64,000 nt of DNA from DTU089 sp964421815 (lineage in GTDB: Bacteria > Bacillota > Clostridia > Oscillospirales > Acutalibacteraceae): NCBI GenBank assembly GCA_964421815.1, contig CAYQYT010000010.1:1-64000 (forward strand), written 5' to 3'. A program made the translations under genes and the position numbers. The notes beneath the pieces were generated by a model. The model did not search any database. It was given only the letters and a program-made list of their open reading frames with translations, and was not told where the DNA came from. Shown piece after piece: positions 25,222-33,647 of the stretch (its first letter is position 1; each line of letters opens with the position of its first letter).

Positions 25222-25364
25222 TAATCAATCACCGATTGTTAGTATAACCCAAAATAACCGAATTAAGAGTATCGCGCCATTACAATTTATATATAATAGC
25301 ACAATAAACAAAAAAGTGCAAGATTTGTCGAGATATATTTATGTTTATTATTTATACTTATTCA

Positions 25365-25393
25365 TTGACAAAATACTAAAAAAATAATACAAT
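25365..25393 (+). promoter_or_regulatory. Promoter of the acn-icd-rex operon
   Basis: TTGACA (25365-25370), a 17-base A-rich spacer and TACAAT (25388-25393), about 40 bases upstream of the aconitase start. No clear Rex-type TTGTGAA-N4-TTCACAA palindrome was seen nearby. Confidence 0.85.
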
Positions 25394-25434
25394 AAGTTTG
25401 TTAAAAACTTAAACAAGTTTTGGAGGTTTAGATT

Positions 25435-27372
25435 ATGGGTCTCACTTTATGTGAAAAAATCATCAAAAACCATCTTGTTGACGGTGAGCTTGCTCCCGGT
25501 AACGAAGTGGGTATCAGAATTGACCAAACTCTTACTCAGGATGCAACCGGTACCATGGCATATCTTGAGCTTGAGGCTATGGACATTGACAGAGTAAAAA
25601 CAGAGCTTTCTGTTGCGTACATTGACCATAACACATTGCAGACCGGTTTTGAAAATGCGGACGACCACAAGTTCATTCAAAGCGTTTGTAAAAAACGCGG
25701 TGTGCGTTTTTCCCGTCCCGGTAACGGCATCTGCCACCAGGTACACCTTGAAAGATTCGGTATTCCCGGTAAAACACTTATCGGTTCCGACAGCCACACC
25801 CCCACGGGCGGCGGTCTCGGTATGCTTGCAATGGGTGCCGGCGGTCTTGATGTTGCGGTTGCAATGGGCGGCGGTGCATATTATATAACCGTTCCCGAAG
25901 TAATCAAAGTTAACCTTACAGGCAAACTCTCCCCCTATGTTGCCGCAAAAGACATCATTCTCGAAGTATTGAGAATCCTCAGCGTTAAAGGCGGTGTGGG
26001 CAAGGTTATTGAGTACGGCGGCGAAGGTACAAAAACTCTCTCCGTCCCCGAAAGAGCAACAATTACTAATATGGGTGCCGAACTGGGAGCCACAACTTCC
26101 ATATTCCCTTCGGACGAAATAACCTATGAGTTTATGAAGGCTCAGGGCAGGGAGGAAAATTGGATTGAACTTCTTCCCGACAGCGATGCACAGTATTCAA
26201 GAGTTATCGACATTGACCTTTGCTCTTTGAAGCCCCTTGCGGCAATGCCCCACATGCCCGATAACGTTAAATCCGTTGAAGAAATCGGCAACATTAAGGT
26301 TGACCAGGTACTTATCGGTTCCTGCACAAACTCTTCACTTCTCGATATGATGAAAGTTGCAAAAATCCTTAAGGGCAAAAAAGTGCATCCCTCTGTTTCT
26401 CTGGGTATTGCTCCAGGTTCAAAACAGGTTCTTAATATGCTCGCCCTTAACGGCGCGCTTGCCGATATGATAGATGCGGGCGCACGAATTCTCGAAAGTG
26501 CTTGCGGTCCCTGTATCGGTATGGGTCAATCACCCTGTACCTCCGGTGTTTCCTTGCGTACTTTTAACAGAAACTTTGAGGGCAGAAGCGGTACAGCCGA
26601 CGGCAAGGTTTATCTTGTAAGCCCCGAAACAGCCGCCGCGTCTGCAATTACAGGTGTTTTCACAGACCCTACAACCTTGAAAGACGATATTTCCGTCACT
26701 CTACCCAAGACATTTATTGTTAACGACAATATGATAGAAATGCCCGCTGAAACCAAGGAAGAAGCGGCTGCCGTTGAGGTTTACTATGGTCCTAACATTA
26801 AACCCTTCCCCAAGACTTCCCCCCTTGCAGATTCAATTTCCGCAAAGGCGGTTCTCAAGGTCGAGGACAATATTACAACGGACCACATTATGCCCGCCGG
26901 TGCAAAGATTCTCCCCTACCGTTCAAACATTCCCTACCTTTCACAGTTCTGTTTCCGTCAATGTGACGAGAACTTTGCAGAACATTGCAAGGAAGCGGGT
27001 TCGGGAATCATTATCGGCGGTAACAACTACGGACAGGGTTCTTCAAGAGAACATGCCGCACTTGTTCCCCTGTATCTGGGAGTAAAAGCAGTTATTACCA
27101 AGTCTTTTGCGAGAATCCACAAGGCTAACCTTGTTAATGCAAGTATTCTCCCCCTTAACTTTGTTAACGAAGGAGATTATGACAAGATTTCCGTAGGTGA
27201 TGAACTTGTTCTTCCCGAAATCAAATCCGAACTTAAAGCGGGTAAAGAAATTACCCTTAAAAACATTACCAAGAACGAAGAATACAAGCTTATTTGCGAT
27301 GTTTCCGAAAGACAAATAGAAATTCTTACAGCCGGCGGATTGCTTGACTACACCAAGGAGGAAAATAAATAA
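25435..27372 (+). CDS. acn: Aconitate hydratase
   Basis: Interconverts citrate and isocitrate in the cytoplasm using a 4Fe-4S cluster. At 645 residues it is of the shorter, mitochondrial-like aconitase class rather than the 890-residue AcnA. Cluster cysteines are Cys297 (GSCTNSS), Cys357 and Cys360 (ACGPCIGMG). SDSHTPTGGGLG near 118-129 and the swivel-domain motif NYGQGSSREHAA near 530 are present. Strong GGAGG. The stop overlaps the icd start by one base (TAATG), so the two TCA enzymes are coupled. Confidence 0.95.
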   Translation: MGLTLCEKIIKNHLVDGELAPGNEVGIRIDQTLTQDATGTMAYLELEAMDIDRVKTELSVAYIDHNTLQTGFENADDHKFIQSVCKKRGVRFSRPGNGICHQVHLERFGIPGKTLIGSDSHTPTGGGLGMLAMGAGGLDVAVAMGGGAYYITVPEVIKVNLTGKLSPYVAAKDIILEVLRILSVKGGVGKVIEYGGEGTKTLSVPERATITNMGAELGATTSIFPSDEITYEFMKAQGREENWIELLPDSDAQYSRVIDIDLCSLKPLAAMPHMPDNVKSVEEIGNIKVDQVLIGSCTNSSLLDMMKVAKILKGKKVHPSVSLGIAPGSKQVLNMLALNGALADMIDAGARILESACGPCIGMGQSPCTSGVSLRTFNRNFEGRSGTADGKVYLVSPETAAASAITGVFTDPTTLKDDISVTLPKTFIVNDNMIEMPAETKEEAAAVEVYYGPNIKPFPKTSPLADSISAKAVLKVEDNITTDHIMPAGAKILPYRSNIPYLSQFCFRQCDENFAEHCKEAGSGIIIGGNNYGQGSSREHAALVPLYLGVKAVITKSFARIHKANLVNASILPLNFVNEGDYDKISVGDELVLPEIKSELKAGKEITLKNITKNEEYKLICDVSERQIEILTAGGLLDYTKEENK

Positions 27373-28535
27373 TGAACGAAATGCAAATTGAAAATGCTCT
27401 CAATAAATTCAAACAACTTCTTGTTGAGCAGGACGAAAGAAATCAGAAAATCAAAGCCACAAAGGATTTCAAGGATTTTAAATCCCTTGATAAAATAGTT
27501 ATCGGTGTGTGCGGCGGCGACGGTATCGGCCCCATTATCACAAAAGAGTCCGCAGAGGTTCTTAAATTCATTCTTAAAGATGATGTTGAAAGCGGCAAAA
27601 TCGTTTTCAAATACATTGACGGTCTTACCATTGAAAACAGAGCAAAGGTTATGAAAGCTATTCCCGACGATGTTATGGAAGAACTTAAAGCTTGCGATGT
27701 TATTCTCAAAGGCCCCACAACAACTCCCCAACAGGGCGACGGTTACCCCAATATTGAAAGCGCAAACGTAGCAATGAGAAAAGCTCTTGATTTGTTCGCA
27801 AATGTCCGTCCCGTTAAAATACCCGAGGAAGGTATCGACTGGACATTTTTCCGTGAAAATACCGAGGGTGCTTATGCTGTTGGCTCAAAGGGTGTTGATG
27901 TTGACGGCGAATTGGCATTCGACTTTGTTGTTACAACAACGGAAGGTACTGAGCGTATTGCAAAACTTGCTTATGAGTATGCAAGAAACAACAAAAAAGA
28001 AAGAGTTTCCATCATCACAAAGGCAAATATCATTAAAACAACCGACGGTAAATTTCTCAATCTTTGCAAAGAAATTGCAAAGGATTATCCCGATATCATT
28101 ACGGATGAATGGTATGTTGATATTACAACTGCCAAACTTGTTGATAAAAAGCGCAGAACGGATTTCAAGGTATTTGTTTTACCCAACCTTTACGGCGACA
28201 TTATCACCGATGAAGCCGCTGAATTTCAAGGCGGCGTAGGTACTGCGGGTAGTGCAAACATCGGTAAAAATTATGCCATGTTCGAGGCTATTCACGGTTC
28301 CGCTCCCCGTATGGTAAAAGAGGGTCGCGGCAAGTATGCAGATCCCTGTTCCATGCTCAGAGCTTCCGTACTTCTTCTTTCACATATCGGCAAACAGGAA
28401 GAAGCCGACAAACTTGAAAAGGCACTTGACATTTGTATGATAACCGAAAAGAAAATGACCATTACGGGACGCGATACAGGTTGTACCTGCGAAGAATTCG
28501 GCAATTATGTAATGGAAACCCTAAAAACTCTTTAA
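27372..28535 (+). CDS. icd: Isocitrate/isopropylmalate-family dehydrogenase, probably isocitrate dehydrogenase
   Basis: Oxidative decarboxylation of isocitrate to 2-oxoglutarate, feeding glutamate synthesis. The 387 residues show GDGIGPIITKES, TTTPQQGDGYPNIESANVAMRK, the catalytic FFRENTEGAYAVGSKG and the metal-binding LPNLYGDIITDEAAE. Placement after aconitase favours isocitrate over isopropylmalate. The first 35 residues are an extra helical segment not found in short family members. Cofactor choice (NAD or NADP) cannot be read with certainty. It ends 16 bases before rex. Confidence 0.9.
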   Translation: MNEMQIENALNKFKQLLVEQDERNQKIKATKDFKDFKSLDKIVIGVCGGDGIGPIITKESAEVLKFILKDDVESGKIVFKYIDGLTIENRAKVMKAIPDDVMEELKACDVILKGPTTTPQQGDGYPNIESANVAMRKALDLFANVRPVKIPEEGIDWTFFRENTEGAYAVGSKGVDVDGELAFDFVVTTTEGTERIAKLAYEYARNNKKERVSIITKANIIKTTDGKFLNLCKEIAKDYPDIITDEWYVDITTAKLVDKKRRTDFKVFVLPNLYGDIITDEAAEFQGGVGTAGSANIGKNYAMFEAIHGSAPRMVKEGRGKYADPCSMLRASVLLLSHIGKQEEADKLEKALDICMITEKKMTITGRDTGCTCEEFGNYVMETLKTL

Positions 28536-28551
28536 AGGAATGATTATTACT

Positions 28552-29214
28552 ATGAAAGATAATAACCATAACCAAGTTTCGATTCCTGTTATAAAGCGTC
28601 TTCCCCGCTACCACAGATATCTTGAAGAACTGAAAAATATGGGAGTTGTCAGGATTTCTTCAAAAGAATTGTCGGTTCGAATGGGTCTTACCGCTTCTCA
28701 AATAAGGCAGGACTTGAACTGTTTCGGTGGCTTCGGTCAACAGGGCTACGGCTATAACATTGAACAACTCTATAACGAAATCGGTAATATTCTCGGTTTA
28801 AATAACAAATCAAAAACAATTATGATTGGTGCCGGTAACTTAGGACATGCCATTGCCACACATATAAATTTTGAAAATCGCGGGTTCGATTTGATTGGCA
28901 TTTTTGATAACAATCCCGCTGTTGTCGGGAAAAAAATCGGCGGTAAGGTTGTTATGGCTTCGGATGAACTTGAGTCATTTTGCAAAAAGGAAAAGCCCGT
29001 TGTTGCCATACTTTGCATACCTGCGGAATTTGCCGCAGAAAATGCTGACAAACTTGTATCTTTGGGAATAAAAGGTTTTTGGAATTTTACCCAATACGAT
29101 CTTGTACACAGATACAAAGATATTGCAGTTGAAAATGTACATTTGGGCGACTCTCTCATGACTCTTTGTTATCAAATAAAAGAGATAACTGATTCTTGCG
29201 AGGAAAAACAATGA
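28552..29214 (+). CDS. rex: Redox-sensing transcriptional repressor Rex
   Basis: NADH/NAD-responsive repressor that derepresses fermentation genes when NADH rises. The 220 residues have an N-terminal winged helix (SIPVIKRLPRYHRYLEELKNMGVVRISSKELSVRMGLTASQIRQDL) and a Rossmann domain with GAGNLGHAIA. The family ending NVHLGDSLMTLCYQI is intact. The ATG at 28552 is used; AAAGGA lies 12 bases upstream, and an ATG at 28540 abuts it too closely. Being in an operon with acn-icd ties the NADH sensor to the oxidative TCA branch. Its stop overlaps the next start as ATGA. Confidence 0.95.
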   Translation: MKDNNHNQVSIPVIKRLPRYHRYLEELKNMGVVRISSKELSVRMGLTASQIRQDLNCFGGFGQQGYGYNIEQLYNEIGNILGLNNKSKTIMIGAGNLGHAIATHINFENRGFDLIGIFDNNPAVVGKKIGGKVVMASDELESFCKKEKPVVAILCIPAEFAAENADKLVSLGIKGFWNFTQYDLVHRYKDIAVENVHLGDSLMTLCYQIKEITDSCEEKQ

Positions 29215-29882
29215 AAAAAATAATGGACATTGATATTGCCGATATCGTCCCCTTTTCCAAGGGCATTATTGTAGCAAGAAAAGACACTTTAAAAAGCGGA
29301 AAAACAAAGATTTCTTTTTTTACTTATGACGTCAAACTGGAAAGACCTACCGCAAGCACACGCGGAGCATATCTTCTTAACAAATTCGGTGAAAAATATG
29401 AAAAGATCGCTGACCAGTTAAGCGACTTCATCTATTGTGATGCGGCGGTGTTGCCCAACAAACACGTTGCAATAGCATACACAAGCGGAGAAATCGGACT
29501 TTTCAACGATAAAGGCGAGCTTTATTGGACCGGTGATTTACAGTATAAAGGATGTCCCGTAAGCGGTGTTGTTGCCGAAGGAAAATACATATGGTGTGTG
29601 GTTCCCGAAAACAACTGCATTATCAGATATTCTCCCACAACGGAAAAAATTGTACTGAGAATCGGCGGTGACTCATCCACGGCATTTTTAAACCCGGTTT
29701 CTTTGAGTAGCTACGAGAATAAACTTTACATTTGCAACTATCAGTCGTGTAAAATTCGCACAGTCAATTTAAAAGACTTTTCCGTTTCAGATTATAAAAC
29801 CTTTGACGAACCCGTTTACAGATATATAAAAACCAATGACAGAGAGATAGTTGAACTTGAGTCCGGCGTATATATGCTGTAA
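29211..29882 (+). CDS. Unknown protein with beta-propeller-like repeats
   Basis: A 223-residue cytoplasmic protein with no signal peptide. It consists of repeating beta-rich segments, for example DAAVLPNKHVAIAYTSGEIGLFNDKGELYWTG, then SGVVAEGKYIWCVVPENNCIIRYSPTTEKI, and LSSYENKLYICNYQSCKIRTVNLKDFSV. These resemble NHL/YWTD-type propeller blades, but there are only about four. I do not recognise a named family. It is translationally coupled to rex (ATGA) and is the last gene of the acn operon, so a role in redox or TCA control is conceivable but unproven. Confidence 0.55.
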   Translation: MKKIMDIDIADIVPFSKGIIVARKDTLKSGKTKISFFTYDVKLERPTASTRGAYLLNKFGEKYEKIADQLSDFIYCDAAVLPNKHVAIAYTSGEIGLFNDKGELYWTGDLQYKGCPVSGVVAEGKYIWCVVPENNCIIRYSPTTEKIVLRIGGDSSTAFLNPVSLSSYENKLYICNYQSCKIRTVNLKDFSVSDYKTFDEPVYRYIKTNDREIVELESGVYML

Positions 29883-29917
29883 TTTTCGGTTTTTTTCGAC
29901 TTTTTTTGATTTACTAC

Positions 29918-29946
29918 TTTACAAATCAAACAAATAGTATTAAAAT
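29918..29946 (+). promoter_or_regulatory. Promoter of the pyrR-uraA operon
   Basis: TTTACA (29918-29923), a 17-base spacer and TAAAAT (29941-29946), just ahead of the PyrR-binding leader. Confidence 0.75.
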
Positions 29947-29970
29947 TGTGTAAAATAAACTTTTAAATTG

Positions 29971-30041
29971 ATCCCGAGAGGTCTATAAGGTTTTCAGAAC
30001 ACACCACACCTTGTCGCCCCCTTGCGTCAAGGTGTTTTTTT
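29971..30041 (+). promoter_or_regulatory. PyrR attenuator leader
   Basis: ATCCCGAGAGGTCTATAAGG at 29971-29990 matches the PyrR RNA-binding loop consensus (A-R-T-C-C-N-G-N-G-A-G-G). It is followed by a terminator with a 12-position stem (30006-30017 with 30024-30035, one T-T mismatch), loop CCCCTT and seven T. With UMP bound, PyrR should stabilise the anti-antiterminator and stop transcription before pyrR. Confidence 0.9.
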
Positions 30042-30050
30042 GAGGTAATT

Positions 30051-30587
30051 ATGGAATTAAAAGCCGAAATCATGGATGAAGCCGCACTCAAGCGTTCATT
30101 GGTGCGTATTGCCCACGAAATCATCGAAAAGAATAAGGGAACGGAAAATTTAGCCCTTGTCGGTATTAAAAGACGCGGTGTGCCTTTAGCCAAAATGATT
30201 GCCGCTAACATTGAAAACATTGAAAACAAAAGTATATTCGTAGGCGAGTTAGACATCAAGCATTACCGCGATGATTTAACTGAGGTTCACGAATTACCCG
30301 AGGTTTCCCCTCTTGATACGGTTTTTGATGTTACAGGCAAAGACATCGTTCTTGTGGATGATGTGCTCTTTACCGGTCGAACCGTAAGAGCGGCTATTGA
30401 AGCCATATTCAGTATGGGAAGACCCTCAAGTATTCAACTTGCAATTCTTGTTGACAGAGGTCACAGGGAATTACCTTTCAGGGCGGATTTCGTAGGTAAA
30501 AATGTTCCTACATCCACTTCCGAGTTAATTTCCGTTCAACTTCCGGAATATGACGGTTGTTCCTGTGTAAAACTCTATCAATTATAA
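30051..30587 (+). CDS. pyrR: Bifunctional PyrR: pyr operon RNA-binding regulator / uracil phosphoribosyltransferase
   Basis: RNA-binding attenuation protein of pyrimidine genes with weak UPRTase activity. The 178 residues carry the PRPP loop VLVDDVLFTGRTVRAA near 100-115, GIKRRGVPLA near 42-51 and the LVDRGHRELPFRADFVGKNVPTS segment typical of PyrR. Its own leader holds a clear PyrR target, so it is autoregulated. It is followed after about 50 bases by the uracil permease gene, the classical pyrR-pyrP pair. Confidence 0.96.
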   Translation: MELKAEIMDEAALKRSLVRIAHEIIEKNKGTENLALVGIKRRGVPLAKMIAANIENIENKSIFVGELDIKHYRDDLTEVHELPEVSPLDTVFDVTGKDIVLVDDVLFTGRTVRAAIEAIFSMGRPSSIQLAILVDRGHRELPFRADFVGKNVPTSTSELISVQLPEYDGCSCVKLYQL

Positions 30588-30638
30588 TGGTTATTAGCCG
30601 AAAGGCTGTAATAAATTTATTTTAAAGTGGGGGTAAAT

Positions 30639-32012
30639 ATGAAACTTATTTACAACGTTGATGACAAACCCAAATTCGGACAACTCTTGGTATTTGCAAT
30701 ACAGCAGTTGCTTGCTATTATGGCGGCAACATTGGTTGTACCTGTAATTACCGGTCACGGTATGAGTTCTGCTGCTGCACTTTTCGGTGCGGGCGTCGGT
30801 ACACTCGTATATGTTTTATTCACTAAAAAGAAAAGCCCTGTTTTCCTCGGTTCTTCTTTTGCTTTCTTAGGTTCCATGGCTGCTGCTTTTGCAGGTGCTT
30901 CATCAATGGCTCTGGGCTATGTAGGTCTTATTCTCGGTGCTGTTTTTGCAGGTCTTGTTTATGTAGTTATCGCTCTTCTTGTTAAGTTTGCAGGTGTTAA
31001 ATGGATCAACAAGCTTATGCCGGCAGTGGTTATCGGACCCACTGTTTCAATTATCGGTCTTTCCCTTGCAGGTAACGCAATCGGAGATCTTACAAAAGGC
31101 AGCGTAGTTATTGACGAAGTTGCTGTTGCATCGCCCCTTGTTACCGTTCTCTGCGGTATCATTACACTTCTTGTAGTTTGCCTTTCCTCCGTTTACGGCA
31201 AAAAAGCCGGTAAACTCATTCCCTTTATTTTCGGTATCCTTGCAGGTTATGCAGCAGCGGCTATATTCACAATTATCGGTAATGCGGCTGATATTCCTGC
31301 TCTTATGGTTACAAACTTCTCACCTCTTACAAGTTTATTTGCAGACGGTGTAAAACTCAGTTCATTTATTTCCGTACCTGATTTCACATTTGTTACGGCT
31401 CTTAAAGGTGTTGGCGAAATTAACGCTACATACGTTGCTTCAATCTTTGCCGCTTATGTACCCGTTGCTTTCGTTGTATTTGCCGAACACATTGCCGACC
31501 ACAAAAACATTTCTTCCATTATCGAAAAAGACTTACTTGAAGAACCCGGTCTTACAAGAACACTTCTCGGTGACGGTGTTGGTTCAATCGTAGGTTCAAT
31601 CTTCGGTGGTTGTCCCAACACAACATACGGCGAATCCGTAGGTTGCGTTGCTATTACAAAGAACGCTTCAATTTACACAATCATCACAGCCGCAATTTTG
31701 GCTATGTTGATTTCATTCATCTCACCTTTTGTTGCGTTTGTTAATTCAATCCCCTCCTGTGTTATGGGCGGCGTTTGTATGGCTCTTTACGGTTTCATCG
31801 CTGTATCAGGTCTTAAAATGGTACAAAAGGTTGACCTTGAGGACAACAAAAATCTTTTCGTTGTATCAGCAATCCTTATTGCAGGTATCGGCGGTCTCTC
31901 ATTAACATTCGGTAAAGTTACAATTACCTCTGTTGCTTGTGCTCTTATCCTCGGCATCATTCTTAATATCGTACTCGGTAAGAAGAAAACAGAAGATGTT
32001 ACAGCAGAATAA
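30639..32012 (+). CDS. uraA: Uracil/xanthine permease, NCS2 family
   Basis: Proton-coupled nucleobase transporter of 457 residues with about 14 helices. Family marks are FGQLLVFAIQQLLAIMAATLVVP at the start, PAVVIGPTVSIIGLSLAG in the middle, VVFAEHIADHKN with the substrate-binding Glu, and FGGCPNTTYGESVG. Co-transcription with pyrR under the PyrR attenuator points to uracil as substrate (PyrP/UraA). The ATG at 30639 has GGGGG upstream. Confidence 0.95.
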   Translation: MKLIYNVDDKPKFGQLLVFAIQQLLAIMAATLVVPVITGHGMSSAAALFGAGVGTLVYVLFTKKKSPVFLGSSFAFLGSMAAAFAGASSMALGYVGLILGAVFAGLVYVVIALLVKFAGVKWINKLMPAVVIGPTVSIIGLSLAGNAIGDLTKGSVVIDEVAVASPLVTVLCGIITLLVVCLSSVYGKKAGKLIPFIFGILAGYAAAAIFTIIGNAADIPALMVTNFSPLTSLFADGVKLSSFISVPDFTFVTALKGVGEINATYVASIFAAYVPVAFVVFAEHIADHKNISSIIEKDLLEEPGLTRTLLGDGVGSIVGSIFGGCPNTTYGESVGCVAITKNASIYTIITAAILAMLISFISPFVAFVNSIPSCVMGGVCMALYGFIAVSGLKMVQKVDLEDNKNLFVVSAILIAGIGGLSLTFGKVTITSVACALILGIILNIVLGKKKTEDVTAE

Positions 32013-32057
32013 TTGACACAATCATATATTTAATTTATAATTAAATAAAACTAAACA

Positions 32058-32088
32058 AGGCATTGCACTTTAATGTGTAATGCCTTTA
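32058..32088 (+). terminator. Terminator of pyrR-uraA
   Basis: AAGGCATTGCAC pairs with GTGTAATGCCTT with one mismatch and a six-base loop, followed by TTTATTATG. Confidence 0.75.
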
Positions 32089-32104
32089 TTATGAGGGTGA
32101 ACAA

Positions 32105-32959
32105 ATGAAAATTTTTAATGCAGAAAATGACAACTTTACACTAAAGGTAAAGGAAATGGGCGCGGAACTTAACTCCCTTAAATCAAAGAAAACGGGAATT
32201 GAGTACATCTGGTGCGGAGACGATTCTATTTGGTATGGTCAATCCCCCATTCTCTTTCCCATAATCGGAAGACTCCTTGATGATAAATACACATTAAACG
32301 GAAAAGAATATACAATGGCTAAGCACGGAATTGTGAGAAAAAAGCCCTTTACTTTTAAAGAAAGTACAGAGGATTCATTAACATTCGTGCAAACCGAGGA
32401 TGAGGAATCTTTAAAAAATTACCCTTATGAATTTGACTTAAAAGTGACTTTCAAATTAACCGAAAAAGGCTTAAAAGTTTCCCACACCGTAACAAACAAC
32501 AGTAATGAATTGATGTATTATTCCTTTGGTGCCCACCCCGCTTTCAACTGTGAAATCGGTGATTATTTGGAATTCTCCGAGGATTCAACTCTTGTTACCG
32601 AAAGAATCGACCACGAATCCATTTTAATTGATGAAAAATTTCCTGTTGAAATGGAGAACGGAAAAATCCAACTCACCGAAACACTCTTCGACAACGATGC
32701 TCTCATTTTAAGTGATTTTAATTCCAAAAATGTTAAAATCAAAAGTAATAAGCACAACAGGGTTATCAGTTTTGACTTTGATTCTCCTTTTTTGGGTATC
32801 TGGGCAAAGCCCAATGCCCCCTATGTATGCATTGAGCCATGGTGGGGTGTAAATGATGACTATCATAAAAAAAGTGATTTTTCACAAAAACGCGGAATTA
32901 TGTCCCTTGAACCAAACAAAAGCAAAACATTTTCTTGGGAAGTGACAATTTGTGAATAA
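32105..32959 (+). CDS. Aldose 1-epimerase-like protein (LacX-type galactose mutarotase family)
   Basis: A 284-residue member of the mutarotase fold family, which interconverts sugar anomers. Typical segments are AELNSLKSKKTGIEYIWCGD, SPILFPIIGRL near 53-63, KHGIVRKKPF, SFGAHPAFNC with the likely catalytic His, and YVCIEPWWGVND. The LacX subgroup acts on unknown hexoses or phosphosugars. It appears to be its own unit, starting after the uraA terminator with GAGGGTG as ribosome site. Confidence 0.88.
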   Translation: MKIFNAENDNFTLKVKEMGAELNSLKSKKTGIEYIWCGDDSIWYGQSPILFPIIGRLLDDKYTLNGKEYTMAKHGIVRKKPFTFKESTEDSLTFVQTEDEESLKNYPYEFDLKVTFKLTEKGLKVSHTVTNNSNELMYYSFGAHPAFNCEIGDYLEFSEDSTLVTERIDHESILIDEKFPVEMENGKIQLTETLFDNDALILSDFNSKNVKIKSNKHNRVISFDFDSPFLGIWAKPNAPYVCIEPWWGVNDDYHKKSDFSQKRGIMSLEPNKSKTFSWEVTICE

Positions 32960-33022
32960 TTTACAGTTGACTTATCTTTGAAATAATATTAAAATTAAAT
33001 ACATAAAGGTTAAGGTGATTAT

Positions 33023-33334
33023 ATGACAGAAAATTTTGATGAAAACTACGGTCCCGATATTGTATCGGTTGTTGACGAAGAAGGCGTGGAACACACCTTT
33101 GAAGAACTTGACAGAATCGAGACGGATGAAGGAAGATTTATTGCTCTCCTCCCCATTTACACCGAAGCTGAAGAAATTCTCGACGGCGACGGCGAGTTGA
33201 TTATTCTTTCCGTTGTTGAGGATGAAGACGGCGAAACCTATCTCGAACCCATTGAGGATGAAGAACTGTTCGATTCAATCGGAAAAATCTTTGAAGAAAG
33301 ACTTGAAGATTATTTTGAGTTTGATGAAGAATAA
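33023..33334 (+). CDS. DUF1292-family acidic protein
   Basis: A small, very acidic protein (103 residues) of the DUF1292 family, common in Firmicutes. The core is DIVSVVDEEGVEHTFEELDRIE then RFIALLPIYTEAEEIL and LIILSVVEDEDGETYLEPIEDEELFDSIGKIFEERLEDYF. No function is established. In many genomes it lies beside mltG, ruvX and alaS; here it sits between the mutarotase gene and 6S RNA. No membrane segment. Confidence 0.85.
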   Translation: MTENFDENYGPDIVSVVDEEGVEHTFEELDRIETDEGRFIALLPIYTEAEEILDGDGELIILSVVEDEDGETYLEPIEDEELFDSIGKIFEERLEDYFEFDEE

Positions 33335-33350
33335 TCTTATACTAAAATAA

Positions 33351-33356
33351 TATAAT
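33351..33356 (+). promoter_or_regulatory. -10 box for the 6S RNA
   Basis: TATAAT placed 6-7 bases before the inferred 5' end of the RNA. No good -35 box is visible at 16-18 bases. Confidence 0.5.
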
Positions 33357-33361
33357 AAGTA

Positions 33362-33546
33362 TGCCTGCGGTGTACGAGAAATGCGACTAATACTAACCCT
33401 ATGTCAAATAAAAGGGAGTCCGGGCTTCCGCGTGGGATTGCAGACCTCCCGACTTATTGTCGGACGAAGGGAGCGTGAAAACGCAGAGAGGACACCCACC
33501 TGCTAAGAGCAGGTTACTATTATCGCATCCGGCATTGTGGGTTTAT
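33362..33546 (+). ncRNA. ssrS: 6S RNA (SsrS)
   Basis: A roughly 185-nt structured RNA that in bacteria mimics an open promoter and binds sigma-A RNA polymerase. The 5' CCTGCGGTGT (33363-33372) pairs with 3' GCATTGTGGG (33532-33541) over ten positions using G-C, A-U and several G-U pairs, as in the 6S closing stem. Motifs GAGGACACCCACCTGC, AGCAGGTTACT and CCGGCATTGTGGG near the 3' end match clostridial 6S sequences as I remember them. A TATAAT precedes and an intrinsic terminator follows. The extents are estimates. Confidence 0.8.
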
Positions 33547-33568
33547 AAAAAAGTTTTCAAAAAAGATA

Positions 33569-33615
33569 AAAAACAAAGCTGTAAAAACCAAAAGTTTTTT
33601 CAGCTTTGTTTTTAG
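33569..33615. terminator. Bidirectional terminator between 6S RNA and aroF
   Basis: AAAAACAAAGCTG pairs perfectly with CAGCTTTGTTTTT (33601-33613), with further A-T pairs inside. It supplies T-runs to the plus strand (6S RNA) and the minus strand (end of the aro operon). Confidence 0.85.
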
Positions 33616-33647
33616 TTTTAATTTTAGTATTTAATTCAGAATACCAT

